Shown: positions 1 through 7,526 of the stretch, piece by piece
Numbering within the stretch: the stretch's first letter is position 1
How the letters are laid out: each line of letters starts with the position of its first letter
Assembly: GCA_964459095.1 (NCBI GenBank)
Contig: CAYWKL010000011.1
Span: forward strand, 1 to 27,933
DNA length: 27,933 bases
Direction: 5' to 3'
Origin: CAYWKL01 sp964459095
GTDB taxonomy: Bacteria > Patescibacteriota > Microgenomatia > Daviesbacterales > UBA10151
Position numbers and translations under genes: made by a program
Notes under the pieces: generated by a model
Seen by the model: the letters and a program-made list of their open reading frames with translations, nothing else
Databases searched by the model: none
What the model was told of the DNA's origin: nothing

Positions 1-215
1 GAGTTGAGCGGCCAGAGGATATTGTTTCTGAGGGCCAAGTAGTAAAGGTGAGAGTTACAGATGTGGATCCTCAAGGAAAAGTAGGGCTTTCTATGGTTTT
101 TGGAAGAAGCGAGGGAGAGCTTCCAAGGGAAGATTTTAAAAGGAGCAGAAACAACGGATTTGACAGAAACAAAAGAAGGCCTTTTGGGAAAAGGGACAAA
201 AGACGCGAATACTAA
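1..215 (+). CDS. pnp: Polynucleotide phosphorylase, C-terminal end (partial)
   Basis: The reading frame is open from base 3 to the TAA at 213-215; the 5' part lies outside the window. The 70 visible residues hold the second half of an S1 RNA-binding fold (VKVRVTDVDPQGKVGLSM) followed by a very basic tail rich in Arg, Lys and Asn. This is how bacterial polynucleotide phosphorylase ends: the enzyme degrades RNA 3' to 5' using phosphate, and KH and S1 domains at its C-terminus hold the RNA. The neighbour RNase J supports a role in RNA decay. Only the S1 end is visible, so another S1 protein such as ribosomal protein S1 cannot be fully excluded. Confidence 0.75.
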   Translation, partial: VERPEDIVSEGQVVKVRVTDVDPQGKVGLSMVFGRSEGELPREDFKRSRNNGFDRNKRRPFGKRDKRREY

Positions 216-221
216 GCTTTA

Positions 222-848
222 ATGGCTAAGAAAAAATTTAATTTTAGCTTCGGCCTGGTTATTCCTATATTTGCTTTATTAATAGTCTTCTTGCTTGCAC
301 TATTTTTTTTCTCCAAAAATTTTTTACTTTCTCAAACTTTACAAAAAAGCACTGCTAGTTTTTCCATTAAGGGATCAAATTTAAAAATTGAGTTTGATAT
401 TTTAAATAAAGATCAAGAAAGAGCCAAAAAACTTTCAAAATCCCTTGGAGTGGATACAAGTTGGCAAAAAGGAATTGAAATAGGACTGGAGAGTTTCTCT
501 CTTGAGTGGTTAGAAAATAGACTTCCTCTAAAAGCTTATCTTGATTTTGAAGAAAATTCTTTAAAATTCAATAGTGGTCCTTTTTATACTTTGAATAATG
601 CGCTACCAGAGGAGAAAATGAATTTTTCAACAGGGGCAGGAAACTTAAATTTAACCAAAAAAAGAAATGGAGATTTCTCTCTTAGATTAAAAGAACCAGA
701 AGTTTTGCTTTTTTATGCTACCTCTTCTGGAAAACTAAAATTATCAGAAAAAATACAGATCCTATTTCCAATAATAAACAAAATAGATACAATAGATATA
801 ACTTTGCAGGAAAAAAATATTAAAGGAAGAGTTAGTCTTAAAGACTAA
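222..848 (+). CDS. Hypothetical membrane-anchored protein
   Basis: 208 residues. The N-terminus is basic (MAKKK) and is followed by one hydrophobic segment at about residues 10-31, with no signal-peptidase site that I can see, so the protein is probably anchored with its C-terminal part outside the membrane. The rest is rich in Lys, Leu, Ser and Asn and looks beta-rich, resembling generic extracytoplasmic domains rather than an enzyme. The ATG lies 6 bases after the pnp stop and has no clear Shine-Dalgarno. The gene sits between pnp and a Lon-like ATPase with gaps of about 10 bases or less, so the block is probably co-transcribed. I do not recognise the family. Confidence 0.75.
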   Translation: MAKKKFNFSFGLVIPIFALLIVFLLALFFFSKNFLLSQTLQKSTASFSIKGSNLKIEFDILNKDQERAKKLSKSLGVDTSWQKGIEIGLESFSLEWLENRLPLKAYLDFEENSLKFNSGPFYTLNNALPEEKMNFSTGAGNLNLTKKRNGDFSLRLKEPEVLLFYATSSGKLKLSEKIQILFPIINKIDTIDITLQEKNIKGRVSLKD

Positions 849-858
849 TAAGTTTTTT

Positions 859-1890
859 ATGGATTCTGCCCAAATTATTGAAAATTTAAAGCAAAAGGTT
901 ACTCACGCTAATCTTCCCCAAGATGTAATTTTAAGGTTAGAAGGGGATATTTCAAGAATTGCTTTATCTTTAAAAACAGTAGGCTACAGTTTAGAGGTAG
1001 ATAGAGAAGTAGCATTTGTTGATTTTGTAACAAGTTTGCCTTGGATAAAAAAAGGTAAAGATATTTTGGATTTAGAAAGAGCAAGGCAAATTTTAAATAA
1101 AAACCATTTTGGCCTAGATCCAGTAAAGGAAAGAATTTTAGAATATCTGGCTGTTTTAATTTTAAACGAAAGGAAAAATCAGATCCCGCAAAGCCAAATT
1201 TTAGCCTTTGTAGGTTTAGCCGGCTCAGGTAAAACTACTCTTGCCTTCTCAATAGCTGAAAGCTTGGGAAAACCAATAATAAGAATTCCTTTTGGAGGAC
1301 TAGGTTCAGCGCTCCAACTACGTGGAGAATCCAGATTAAAAGCGGAGGCAGAGCCTGGTTTAATTATAAAAGCTCTAAATTTTGCCAAAGTAAAAAACCC
1401 AGTTATTTTGCTTGATGAGTTAGATAGAGTAGCAGAGGATGCCAGGAACGATATAATGGGAGTTTTAATTGAGCTTTTAGATCCTGAACAAAATAAAGCA
1501 TTTTTAGATCATTATTTAGGCATGCCTTTTGACCTGTCCCAGGTTTTGTTTGTAGCAACAGCAAATAATTTAACTCAAGTTGCTACAGCAGTTTTGGATA
1601 GACTAGAAGTAATTGAAATGCCTTTTTATTCTGATGAAGAAAAAATAGTTATAGGAAGAGATTACCTTTTGCCAAAAGCTCTAAAAAACGATGGGCTAGA
1701 TGAGACAGCCATAAAAATAGATCCAAATTTGTGGCCCCAAATTGTTAGACCCTTAGGTTTTGATGGAGGAATAAGATCTCTAAATAGAAACATAGATGCA
1801 CTGGTTAGAAAAGTTGCACTTTTGGTTATTGAAGGGAAAAAAGGACCTTTTGTAATTACACAAGAAAATTTTGAGCAGTATATAAATTGA
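859..1890 (+). CDS. Lon-type AAA+ ATPase lacking the protease domain
   Basis: 343 residues matching the ATPase module of LonA along its length: the LPW segment before the AAA+ domain (residues 60-62), the linker GLDPVKERILEYLAV (85-99), Walker A GLAGSGKT (119-126), Walker B VILLDELD (182-189), the DPEQNKAFLDHYL block (208-220), sensor 1 ATAN (233-236), the LDR arginine (248) and a sensor-2-like GGIRSLNR (303-310). It stops there: the Ser-Lys protease domain (about 200 residues in LonA) is missing, and the N-terminal substrate domain is reduced to about 60 residues. In Lon the segment after RGHRR carries a Tyr-Ile pore loop; here the aligned residues are Lys161-Ala162. The sequence therefore shows an ATP-binding ring protein without proteolysis and probably without classic threading. 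Its 3' end overlaps or abuts RNase J. Role unknown. Confidence 0.85.
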   Translation: MDSAQIIENLKQKVTHANLPQDVILRLEGDISRIALSLKTVGYSLEVDREVAFVDFVTSLPWIKKGKDILDLERARQILNKNHFGLDPVKERILEYLAVLILNERKNQIPQSQILAFVGLAGSGKTTLAFSIAESLGKPIIRIPFGGLGSALQLRGESRLKAEAEPGLIIKALNFAKVKNPVILLDELDRVAEDARNDIMGVLIELLDPEQNKAFLDHYLGMPFDLSQVLFVATANNLTQVATAVLDRLEVIEMPFYSDEEKIVIGRDYLLPKALKNDGLDETAIKIDPNLWPQIVRPLGFDGGIRSLNRNIDALVRKVALLVIEGKKGPFVITQENFEQYIN

Positions 1891-1892
1891 AT

Positions 1893-3611
1893 ATGAAATT
1901 TTTTAAACCAAGAAAATTTAGGACTCAAGAAAATAAGTCTAGACCCTTAACTCTAGCGACTAAACACTTAAAAATAATCCCTCTTGGAGGTGTGGGTGAT
2001 GTAACAAAGAATATGTATGTTTATGAATATGATTCGGACATTATTATTATTGATTGTGGTGTAGGGTTTCCCGGCGAAGGTATGCTTGGTATTGATCTTG
2101 TAATACCTGATATTTCCTACCTTAAAGATAAAAAACACAAAATTAAAGGTATTATTATTACCCACGGTCATGATGATCACATAGGAGGTCTCCCTTACAT
2201 TTGGCCAGAACTTGATGTACCAATTTATACTCAAAAATTAACAGCAGGGTTTATTAAAGGAAAATTCTCTGAATTTGGTTTGCCTAAAGATAAAATAAAA
2301 ATTTTGCCTTTTGGGGAAACTTTAAAACTTGGGGTTTTTGGTATTACTTATTATATGGTTTCCCACTCTATTCCTGATTCCTCTGGAATAATAATTAACT
2401 CGCCGGTTGGAACTTTAATCCACCAGGCAGATTTTAAAATGGATTGGTCTCCTGTAAATGGTCAAGTAACAGATGTAGGAAAAATCGCAAGAGCAGGAGA
2501 ACAAGGGGTTTTATTTATGGCAATTGATTGTTTAAGGGTGGAAAAGCCAGGTTATAATATGTCAGAGGCTACAATTGAAGGAAGTTTTGAAAAAATAGAA
2601 AAGGAAACCCCTGGGAAGCTTTTAATTTCAATGACCTCATCAAATATTACAAGAGTGCAACAGGCAATTAATGTAGCTTATAAAACTGGCAGAAAAATCT
2701 CACTCGTTGGTAGATCAGTTGAAAATAATTTTCAAGTTGCAAGGGATTTAGGATATTTAAGTGTTCCGCCGGGTTTAGTTATTGCCCAGGAGGAGGTAAA
2801 AAGGTTTCCGGATAATAAATTAATGATTTTAATTGCAGGTTCCCAGGGGCAGCCTGGTTCAGCTCTAACACGGGTTGCAAATAGAGATCACAAATACGTT
2901 TTTTTAAAAAATCAAGATAGTGTAGTTTTTAGCGCTGACCCAATTCCAGGCACTGAGACTGCTCAAAACTCACTCATTGATTTATTAACAGAAAATGGAG
3001 CAAATGTTTATTACACTAATATTATGTCTTCCCTTCATGTTTCTGGCCATGCAGCAGCAGAGGAGTTGAAACTTATGATAAATCTTGCCAAACCTAAGTT
3101 TATTCTCCCAATTGGTGGAACTTTTAAGCACATGAAATCTTTTTTTAGAATGGCAAAGACAATCGGATATAAAGAAAACCAAATCATTATGGCAAAAGAT
3201 GGGGATATAGTTGAGGTTTGGCCACAGGGTGCAAAAATCGATGGAAGAGTTGAAGTATCTAATGTTTATGTTGATGGAATTGGGGTTGGGGATATAGGAA
3301 AAATAGTTTTAAGGGATAGGAACTTAATGGCTGAGGAGGGAATAGTGGTAGTTGTTTTGCCTGTGGATGTACAAACAGGAAAATTAGGAGGAGAACCAGA
3401 TATAATCTCAAGAGGGTTTGTGCATGGAGAACAAGGTGAAGACCTACTTGAAGCTGCGAAAGAAATGGTTAAATCCTCTTTGGTAGCTCCTCAAAGTCCT
3501 TCCCTAGATGCAAAATATATAAGACACAATGTTGAAGAAATTTTGGAAAAATTCTTTTTCGAAGAAACTAAAAGAAGGCCACTTATCCTAACAGTATTAG
3601 TAGAAGTTTAA
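1893..3611 (+). CDS. rnj: Ribonuclease J (metallo-beta-lactamase/beta-CASP)
   Basis: About 572 residues, the usual RNase J length. RNase J cleaves RNA as an endonuclease and a 5'-3' exonuclease using two zinc ions. The metallo-beta-lactamase motif THGHDDH (His91, His93, Asp95, His96), HSIPD (His158) and DFKMD (Asp180) are intact, as are the beta-CASP blocks VGRS, GSQGQPGSAL and HVSGHA (His386). In motif C the usual PVHGE is PIGGT here, so the His that binds the second metal is Gly408. The C-terminal domain is present. ATG 1893 is taken as the start; a TTG at 1887 overlaps the stop of the ATPase gene and adds two residues, which suggests translational coupling. With pnp upstream this forms an RNA-degradation block. 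Confidence 0.92.
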   Translation: MKFFKPRKFRTQENKSRPLTLATKHLKIIPLGGVGDVTKNMYVYEYDSDIIIIDCGVGFPGEGMLGIDLVIPDISYLKDKKHKIKGIIITHGHDDHIGGLPYIWPELDVPIYTQKLTAGFIKGKFSEFGLPKDKIKILPFGETLKLGVFGITYYMVSHSIPDSSGIIINSPVGTLIHQADFKMDWSPVNGQVTDVGKIARAGEQGVLFMAIDCLRVEKPGYNMSEATIEGSFEKIEKETPGKLLISMTSSNITRVQQAINVAYKTGRKISLVGRSVENNFQVARDLGYLSVPPGLVIAQEEVKRFPDNKLMILIAGSQGQPGSALTRVANRDHKYVFLKNQDSVVFSADPIPGTETAQNSLIDLLTENGANVYYTNIMSSLHVSGHAAAEELKLMINLAKPKFILPIGGTFKHMKSFFRMAKTIGYKENQIIMAKDGDIVEVWPQGAKIDGRVEVSNVYVDGIGVGDIGKIVLRDRNLMAEEGIVVVVLPVDVQTGKLGGEPDIISRGFVHGEQGEDLLEAAKEMVKSSLVAPQSPSLDAKYIRHNVEEILEKFFFEETKRRPLILTVLVEV

Positions 3612-3635
3612 GCCCTATAGTTGGGGAAAATATGG

Positions 3636-3687
3636 TACAATATATGATAGTTCAAAAATCAAAAGTTAAAAAATCAAAAAAGGAGGT
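3636..3687 (+). promoter_or_regulatory. Possible -10 element and strong Shine-Dalgarno before ftsK
   Basis: The gap after RNase J (3612-3695) contains a TGGTACAAT extended -10-like element (TACAAT 3636-3641), an A-rich repeat of AAAATC/AAAGTT words and a perfect AGGAGGT at 3681-3687. The Shine-Dalgarno lies 8 bases before a TTG at 3696, which opens a short frame different from the ftsK frame. No good -35 was seen. Confidence 0.4.
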
Positions 3688-3695
3688 AAACAAAT

Positions 3696-3818
3696 TTGAG
3701 ATTGTACTGGACAATTTGGCAGAATTTGCCGATTGAAAATATCCAGTTACGTCCAAATCTGTCCAAGAAAATTGCCCAGAAGAAGATCGATTTACTCTCT
3801 GCCAAGATTAAAACTTAA
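3696..3818 (+). other. Short TTG-initiated frame: leader peptide or frameshifted FtsK N-terminus
   Basis: A 40-codon frame starts at TTG 3696 at ideal distance from the AGGAGGT at 3681-3687 and ends at TAA 3816-3818. The peptide begins MRLYWTIWQNLP and ends DLLSAKIKT. It overlaps the first 29 codons of the ftsK frame, which has no ribosome binding site of its own. Removing one A from the AAAA at 3810-3813 would join this frame to FtsK at KIK-LKHKT. It could be a real leader peptide, a one-base assembly error, or a strain frameshift; the sequence alone does not decide. Confidence 0.4.
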
Positions 3819-5868
3819 ACACAAAACTGTTGTTACAGTAGGGGCAGTAATTTCTTTAGGATTTAGCGGATTAACACTTGTATCTTTATTTTCAAGCTCG
3901 TTGGTACTTTCTTTTTGGAGAGAGTTTCTTTATGAGTATATTGGTTGGTTAGTATATTTATCCCCTATATTTTTCTTATTCATCACACTAATTCTTTTTA
4001 GGGTTAAATTTAAAGTTGCCCAGATGAATGTATTTTTAGGATTTATCACAATTTTGATCTCCTTGATGGGACTAACAGGGGGGATTTTGCAAGAAGGAGC
4101 AGGGATTTTAGGAAGAGAGCTTTGGGGAGAACTTGAGAAGTTTTTAACTACACCTGTTGCGTTTTTCCTTCTTTTTTTAACGTTAATAGCTGGATTAGTT
4201 GTATTTTTTAATACATCCTTAAATCAGATTTTTAGCATTTTAGCCTCAACACTATCTTTAATAGGTAAAGTTTTTGTTAAAACTAGATCGATAATTTTTG
4301 AAAGATCATCCCATACCAGGCCTATGCCTTCAATCAGGCTTTCCAATATTGACGAGAGGTCAAAGCATATAAAAAATCAGGGAAAAGAAGAAATTATTGC
4401 TGATAAATTGGTTGCTAATATTGCAGGGCAAAATAAAGTCTGGAAATATCCACCACTTTCTTTGATTTCAGATAAAATAGGAGCCCCAGCAGACAGAGGA
4501 GATATAAAAAAGAATGCTGCAATAATTGAGAAAACACTAGATTCTTTTGGCATTCAGGCCCGTGTTGCAGAAGTAAATGGTGGTCCTGCTGTTACACAAT
4601 ATGCACTAGAGATAGCATCAGGAACCAAGATTGCCAAGATTGCCAGTCTTCAACACGATATTGCACTAGCTTTAGCCACAAGAACAGGTACAGTGAGAAT
4701 TGAGGCTCCAATTCCTGGAAAATCTTTGGTTGGAATTGAAGTTCCAAACCATTCTCTAGAAATTGTTGGCTTAAAATCAATTCTTGCATCAGATGAGTTG
4801 AGCAAACATAAATCAAAGCTTGCAGTTGCACTGGGCCGCGATACAGCATCAAGTCCAATGATTGTTGATTTAGACAGAATGCCTCACGTTCTAATTGCAG
4901 GTACAACTGGCTCTGGAAAGTCTGTTTTAATAAATGCAATAATTGCTTCTTTACTTTTTAGGAATTCACCAGATCAATTGAAACTAATTTTAATTGATCC
5001 CAAAAGAGTTGAACTTACAAACTATAATAATATCCCCCATCTTTTAACCCCTGTTATTACTGAACCTGAAAAAATACTTTCAGCCCTAAAGTGGGCAATG
5101 GCAGAAATGGACAGGCGTTATAAGCTTTTTCAATCAGTTGGTGTAAGGAATATTGCAGGGTATAATGAAATGTCAGGATTCCAGGCGCTACCTTATATTG
5201 TAATTGTTGTTGATGAATTGGCGGATTTAATGATGTTTGCGCCAGTTGAGGTTGAGGATGCAGTAACAAGAATCGCACAGCTTGCTCGTGCTACAGGCAT
5301 TCACTTAGTGCTATCTACACAACGACCTTCTGTTGATGTTATAACTGGTTTAATTAAAGCTAATATTCCATGTCGCATTGCTTTTAATGTAGCAAGTTTA
5401 GTTGACTCTAGAGTTATTTTAGATGGTCCTGGAGCAGAAAAGCTATTGGGGAGAGGAGATATGCTTTTTCTACCTCCTGATGCAAGCAAACCTGTTAGAA
5501 TTCAAGGAGTGCTTTTATCTGATTCAGAAATAAGCAGTCTAATAAACTTTTTGAAATCTCAGGGTATTGCCCCTGAATATACAGAGGAAGTTACAAAAAT
5601 GCCTCTTGGGAGAATTGGCAGAGGTGGAGGAGACGGAGAACGTGACTCATTATTTGAAGAGGCAGTAAGAACTGTTTGCCAATATGATAGGGCTTCAGCA
5701 TCCCTGCTTCAAAGAAGGCTTAAAGTAGGTTACTCAAGAGCAGCAAGAATTATAGATGAGCTTGAAACTGCAGGAATAATTGGGCCTGGGGATGGAAGTA
5801 AACCTAGAGATGTGCTGGTAAGAAATGCAGAAGAATATTTTGCAGCAACAGCACAAAACCAATCTTAA
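3733..5868 (+). CDS. ftsK: DNA translocase FtsK/SpoIIIE
   Basis: 711 residues from TTG 3733, the first start in this frame after a stop at 3697-3699. FtsK is a hexameric ATP-driven DNA pump at the division septum that clears and orients chromosomes. Four membrane segments lie in about residues 32-160, followed by a short charged linker and the RecA-like motor with Walker A GTTGSGKS (390-397) and Walker B VVDELADL (Asp494), then TQRPSVDVITGLIKANIPCRIAF, a typical FtsK block, and a winged-helix gamma domain at about 635-700 that reads KOPS-like sites in known homologs. The linker is short, as in small SpoIIIE-type proteins. The true N-terminus is uncertain because the strong ribosome binding site serves another frame (see 3696-3818). 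Confidence 0.93.
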   Translation: MKISSYVQICPRKLPRRRSIYSLPRLKLKHKTVVTVGAVISLGFSGLTLVSLFSSSLVLSFWREFLYEYIGWLVYLSPIFFLFITLILFRVKFKVAQMNVFLGFITILISLMGLTGGILQEGAGILGRELWGELEKFLTTPVAFFLLFLTLIAGLVVFFNTSLNQIFSILASTLSLIGKVFVKTRSIIFERSSHTRPMPSIRLSNIDERSKHIKNQGKEEIIADKLVANIAGQNKVWKYPPLSLISDKIGAPADRGDIKKNAAIIEKTLDSFGIQARVAEVNGGPAVTQYALEIASGTKIAKIASLQHDIALALATRTGTVRIEAPIPGKSLVGIEVPNHSLEIVGLKSILASDELSKHKSKLAVALGRDTASSPMIVDLDRMPHVLIAGTTGSGKSVLINAIIASLLFRNSPDQLKLILIDPKRVELTNYNNIPHLLTPVITEPEKILSALKWAMAEMDRRYKLFQSVGVRNIAGYNEMSGFQALPYIVIVVDELADLMMFAPVEVEDAVTRIAQLARATGIHLVLSTQRPSVDVITGLIKANIPCRIAFNVASLVDSRVILDGPGAEKLLGRGDMLFLPPDASKPVRIQGVLLSDSEISSLINFLKSQGIAPEYTEEVTKMPLGRIGRGGGDGERDSLFEEAVRTVCQYDRASASLLQRRLKVGYSRAARIIDELETAGIIGPGDGSKPRDVLVRNAEEYFAATAQNQS

Positions 5869-5910
5869 TAAACTCTTGTAAATTATAAAAATTTCTTATA
5901 CGCTGATAGT

Positions 5911-6297
5911 GTGTCAATTATTTTGGATACTAAGTTTATAGTTATTGGTTTAGCGGTATTAATATTTAGCTTATTTTTCTCAACTTCTGTTTTTGCTCAA
6001 GATGCAAGTTCCTCTGCAAGTCCTAGTGCCTCTAGCACCCCAACACCAAGCGCAACCCCAACTCCATCTCCAAGTGAATCTGCAACACCTACCCCATCTC
6101 CTTCCAGTGTTTCTGGTTCAACTACTTCAAGCCCAACTCCTACCCCTAAACCTTCTGGTAAAGTTTTAGGGGCTGCCACCTCTTTAGGTGCTACAGGAAG
6201 AGAGATTGATTTTATAAAGTGGGTACTATTAGCAGCTGTGTTTTTAGTCTCGCTATTTATTGGCGTAAGAGCCCTTCGCAGTAATGTTAAAGAGTGA
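5911..6297 (+). CDS. Secreted P/S/T-rich protein with sorting-like C-terminus
   Basis: 128 residues from GTG 5911. A signal peptide covers about residues 1-29 (cleavage probably after VFA). Residues 30-82 are a low-complexity stretch of Ser, Pro, Thr and Ala, a typical extended, possibly glycosylated wall spacer. Then comes VLGAATSLGATG, a hydrophobic segment (about 104-120) and a short basic tail (RALRSN). This order of motif, hydrophobic helix and basic tail is the layout of a sortase substrate; the motif would be LGATG rather than LPXTG. The next gene is a sortase whose start overlaps this gene by 14 bases. Substrate status is inferred. A TATAC-like -10 around 5897 lies about 8-9 bases before the start but the -35 spacing is poor. 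Confidence 0.75.
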   Translation: MSIILDTKFIVIGLAVLIFSLFFSTSVFAQDASSSASPSASSTPTPSATPTPSPSESATPTPSPSSVSGSTTSSPTPTPKPSGKVLGAATSLGATGREIDFIKWVLLAAVFLVSLFIGVRALRSNVKE

Positions 6298-6841
6298 TAC
6301 GGTTTTGCAGATCTTCATATTCGGCATGGTTGCCGCAATTGTGACCTTAACAGTTTTGAGGTTTTATCCTGAAGAACTACTTCACCCAAAAAAAGTTATA
6401 GCAGCACCGCCAGAAGTTGTAATTAAACAAGAAAAAACTGGAGAGCAACTTTTTATTCCAACTCAAATTTCTGTTCCTTCAGTAAATATTAGTTTAAATA
6501 TTTCACCTGGGATAATTTCAGGAAATGACTGGACACTTTACGATGACAAAGCTTCCTGGCTTTCAACATCCGCAACTTTGGGGAAAGGAAATGTTATAAT
6601 TTATGGGCACAATTTAGAACCTCTTTTAGGTAACTTAAAAAATATTGAAGTTGGGGATGAGATTAAAATTTTAAGCAATGATAAAGAATTTGAGTTTATA
6701 GTTACAGAAAAAAAAGCTGTTTCACCAGACCAGACTAATGCTGTTTTATCTGATGAAAACCAAATAACTTTATATACTTGTGATGGAGCTTTTGATAGGA
6801 AAAGATTAATAGTGATAGCAAAACCAAAATCTCCTGATTAA
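6284..6841 (+). CDS. Sortase family transpeptidase
   Basis: 185 residues. Sortases cut a C-terminal sorting motif and join the protein to a surface acceptor through a Cys thioester. An N-terminal membrane anchor spans about residues 8-26, followed by the beta-barrel with His109 (IIYGHN), Cys166 (LYTCDG) and Arg174 (KRLIVIA), the conserved catalytic triad. It is short, as in the single-domain class D/E-like sortases. The ATG overlaps the end of the preceding secreted-protein gene, so the two are probably translated together and may be an enzyme-substrate pair. A second sortase lies at 13815. Confidence 0.9.
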   Translation: MLKSDTVLQIFIFGMVAAIVTLTVLRFYPEELLHPKKVIAAPPEVVIKQEKTGEQLFIPTQISVPSVNISLNISPGIISGNDWTLYDDKASWLSTSATLGKGNVIIYGHNLEPLLGNLKNIEVGDEIKILSNDKEFEFIVTEKKAVSPDQTNAVLSDENQITLYTCDGAFDRKRLIVIAKPKSPD

Positions 6842-6865
6842 CTCGCATCTTTTTAGCAAAGAGAA

Positions 6866-6871
6866 TATAAT
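6866..6871 (+). promoter_or_regulatory. -10 element of the rodZ-like gene (leaderless arrangement)
   Basis: A perfect TATAAT ends 8 bases before ATG 6880. No convincing -35 is seen at the right distance. Transcription would start at or next to the A of the start codon. Confidence 0.5.
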
Positions 6872-6879
6872 CTTAAATC

Positions 6880-7518
6880 ATGCGTACTGTTGGGCAAATT
6901 TTAAAGGAAACTAGAGAAAGCAAAGAAATAAGTTTAGAAGAAGTAGAAAAGAATACAAAAATAAGGATAGAACTTCTTTTAGCCTTGGAAAAAGATGATT
7001 ATAAAAAACTCCCTCCTCCTACTTTTGTACAGGGATTTATTAAAAATTATGGCAAATTCCTGCATTTAAACACTGAAAAACTACTAGCAGTTTTTAGAAG
7101 AGATTTTGAAGCAAAAAAACACCCACCGCATGTTTTAGAAAGTTTTTCAAACCCTATAGAAACAAATATTTTTAGGTTAACTCCATCTAGAGTAATTGCA
7201 TTTTTAGTGACAATTGCAGTGATAGGATTTTTCGCATATCTTTGGTTTGAATACCGTCAATACATAGGCGCACCAGATTTACAAGTTGTAAGCCCAGAGG
7301 ATCAGCAAACAGTAGATATACCATCAGTATTAGTCAAAGGCAGTACTGAGCCTGAGGTAAAAGTATTAGTAAATAACCAAGAAATTGATGTTGACTCAAA
7401 TGGAAATTTTGAGAAAGAAGTTAAACTTTCTTCTCCTGTTAATACACTAGTAGTTACAGCAACAGGAAAATTCGGCCAAACAGCAAAAATAGAAAGAATA
7501 GTTGTTGTAAAAAAATAG
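6880..7518 (+). CDS. RodZ-like cytoskeletal membrane protein (HTH_25 domain, TM, Ig-like domain)
   Basis: 212 residues. Residues 1-75 are the RodZ-type helix-turn-helix (TVGQILKETRESKEISLEEV, then PPPTFVQGFIKNYGKFL), one membrane helix lies at about 102-124, and residues 130-212 form an outer beta domain of the Ig-like/glucodextranase-B type (VSPEDQQTVDIPSVLVKGST). RodZ links MreB filaments to the wall-elongation machine; here no mreB is visible, so the partner is unknown. The gene is convergent with the regulator at 7527, only 8 bases away. Confidence 0.85.
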   Translation: MRTVGQILKETRESKEISLEEVEKNTKIRIELLLALEKDDYKKLPPPTFVQGFIKNYGKFLHLNTEKLLAVFRRDFEAKKHPPHVLESFSNPIETNIFRLTPSRVIAFLVTIAVIGFFAYLWFEYRQYIGAPDLQVVSPEDQQTVDIPSVLVKGSTEPEVKVLVNNQEIDVDSNGNFEKEVKLSSPVNTLVVTATGKFGQTAKIERIVVVKK

Positions 7519-7526
7519 GCCTAATT

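Noticed and set aside
859..1890. Complete Lon protease broken by a frameshift
   Set aside because: The RNase J gene starts immediately after the stop and no protease-domain coding is visible in any frame nearby, so this is a true short form.
4592..5278. Minus-strand frames inside ftsK
   Set aside because: The + strand frame has strong FtsK motifs throughout; the minus frames are Leu/Gln-rich shadows without a start signal.
5997..6179. A minus-strand frame in the P/S/T-rich gene
   Set aside because: It is a long open frame caused only by the low-complexity codons of the real gene; it has no promoter or homology.
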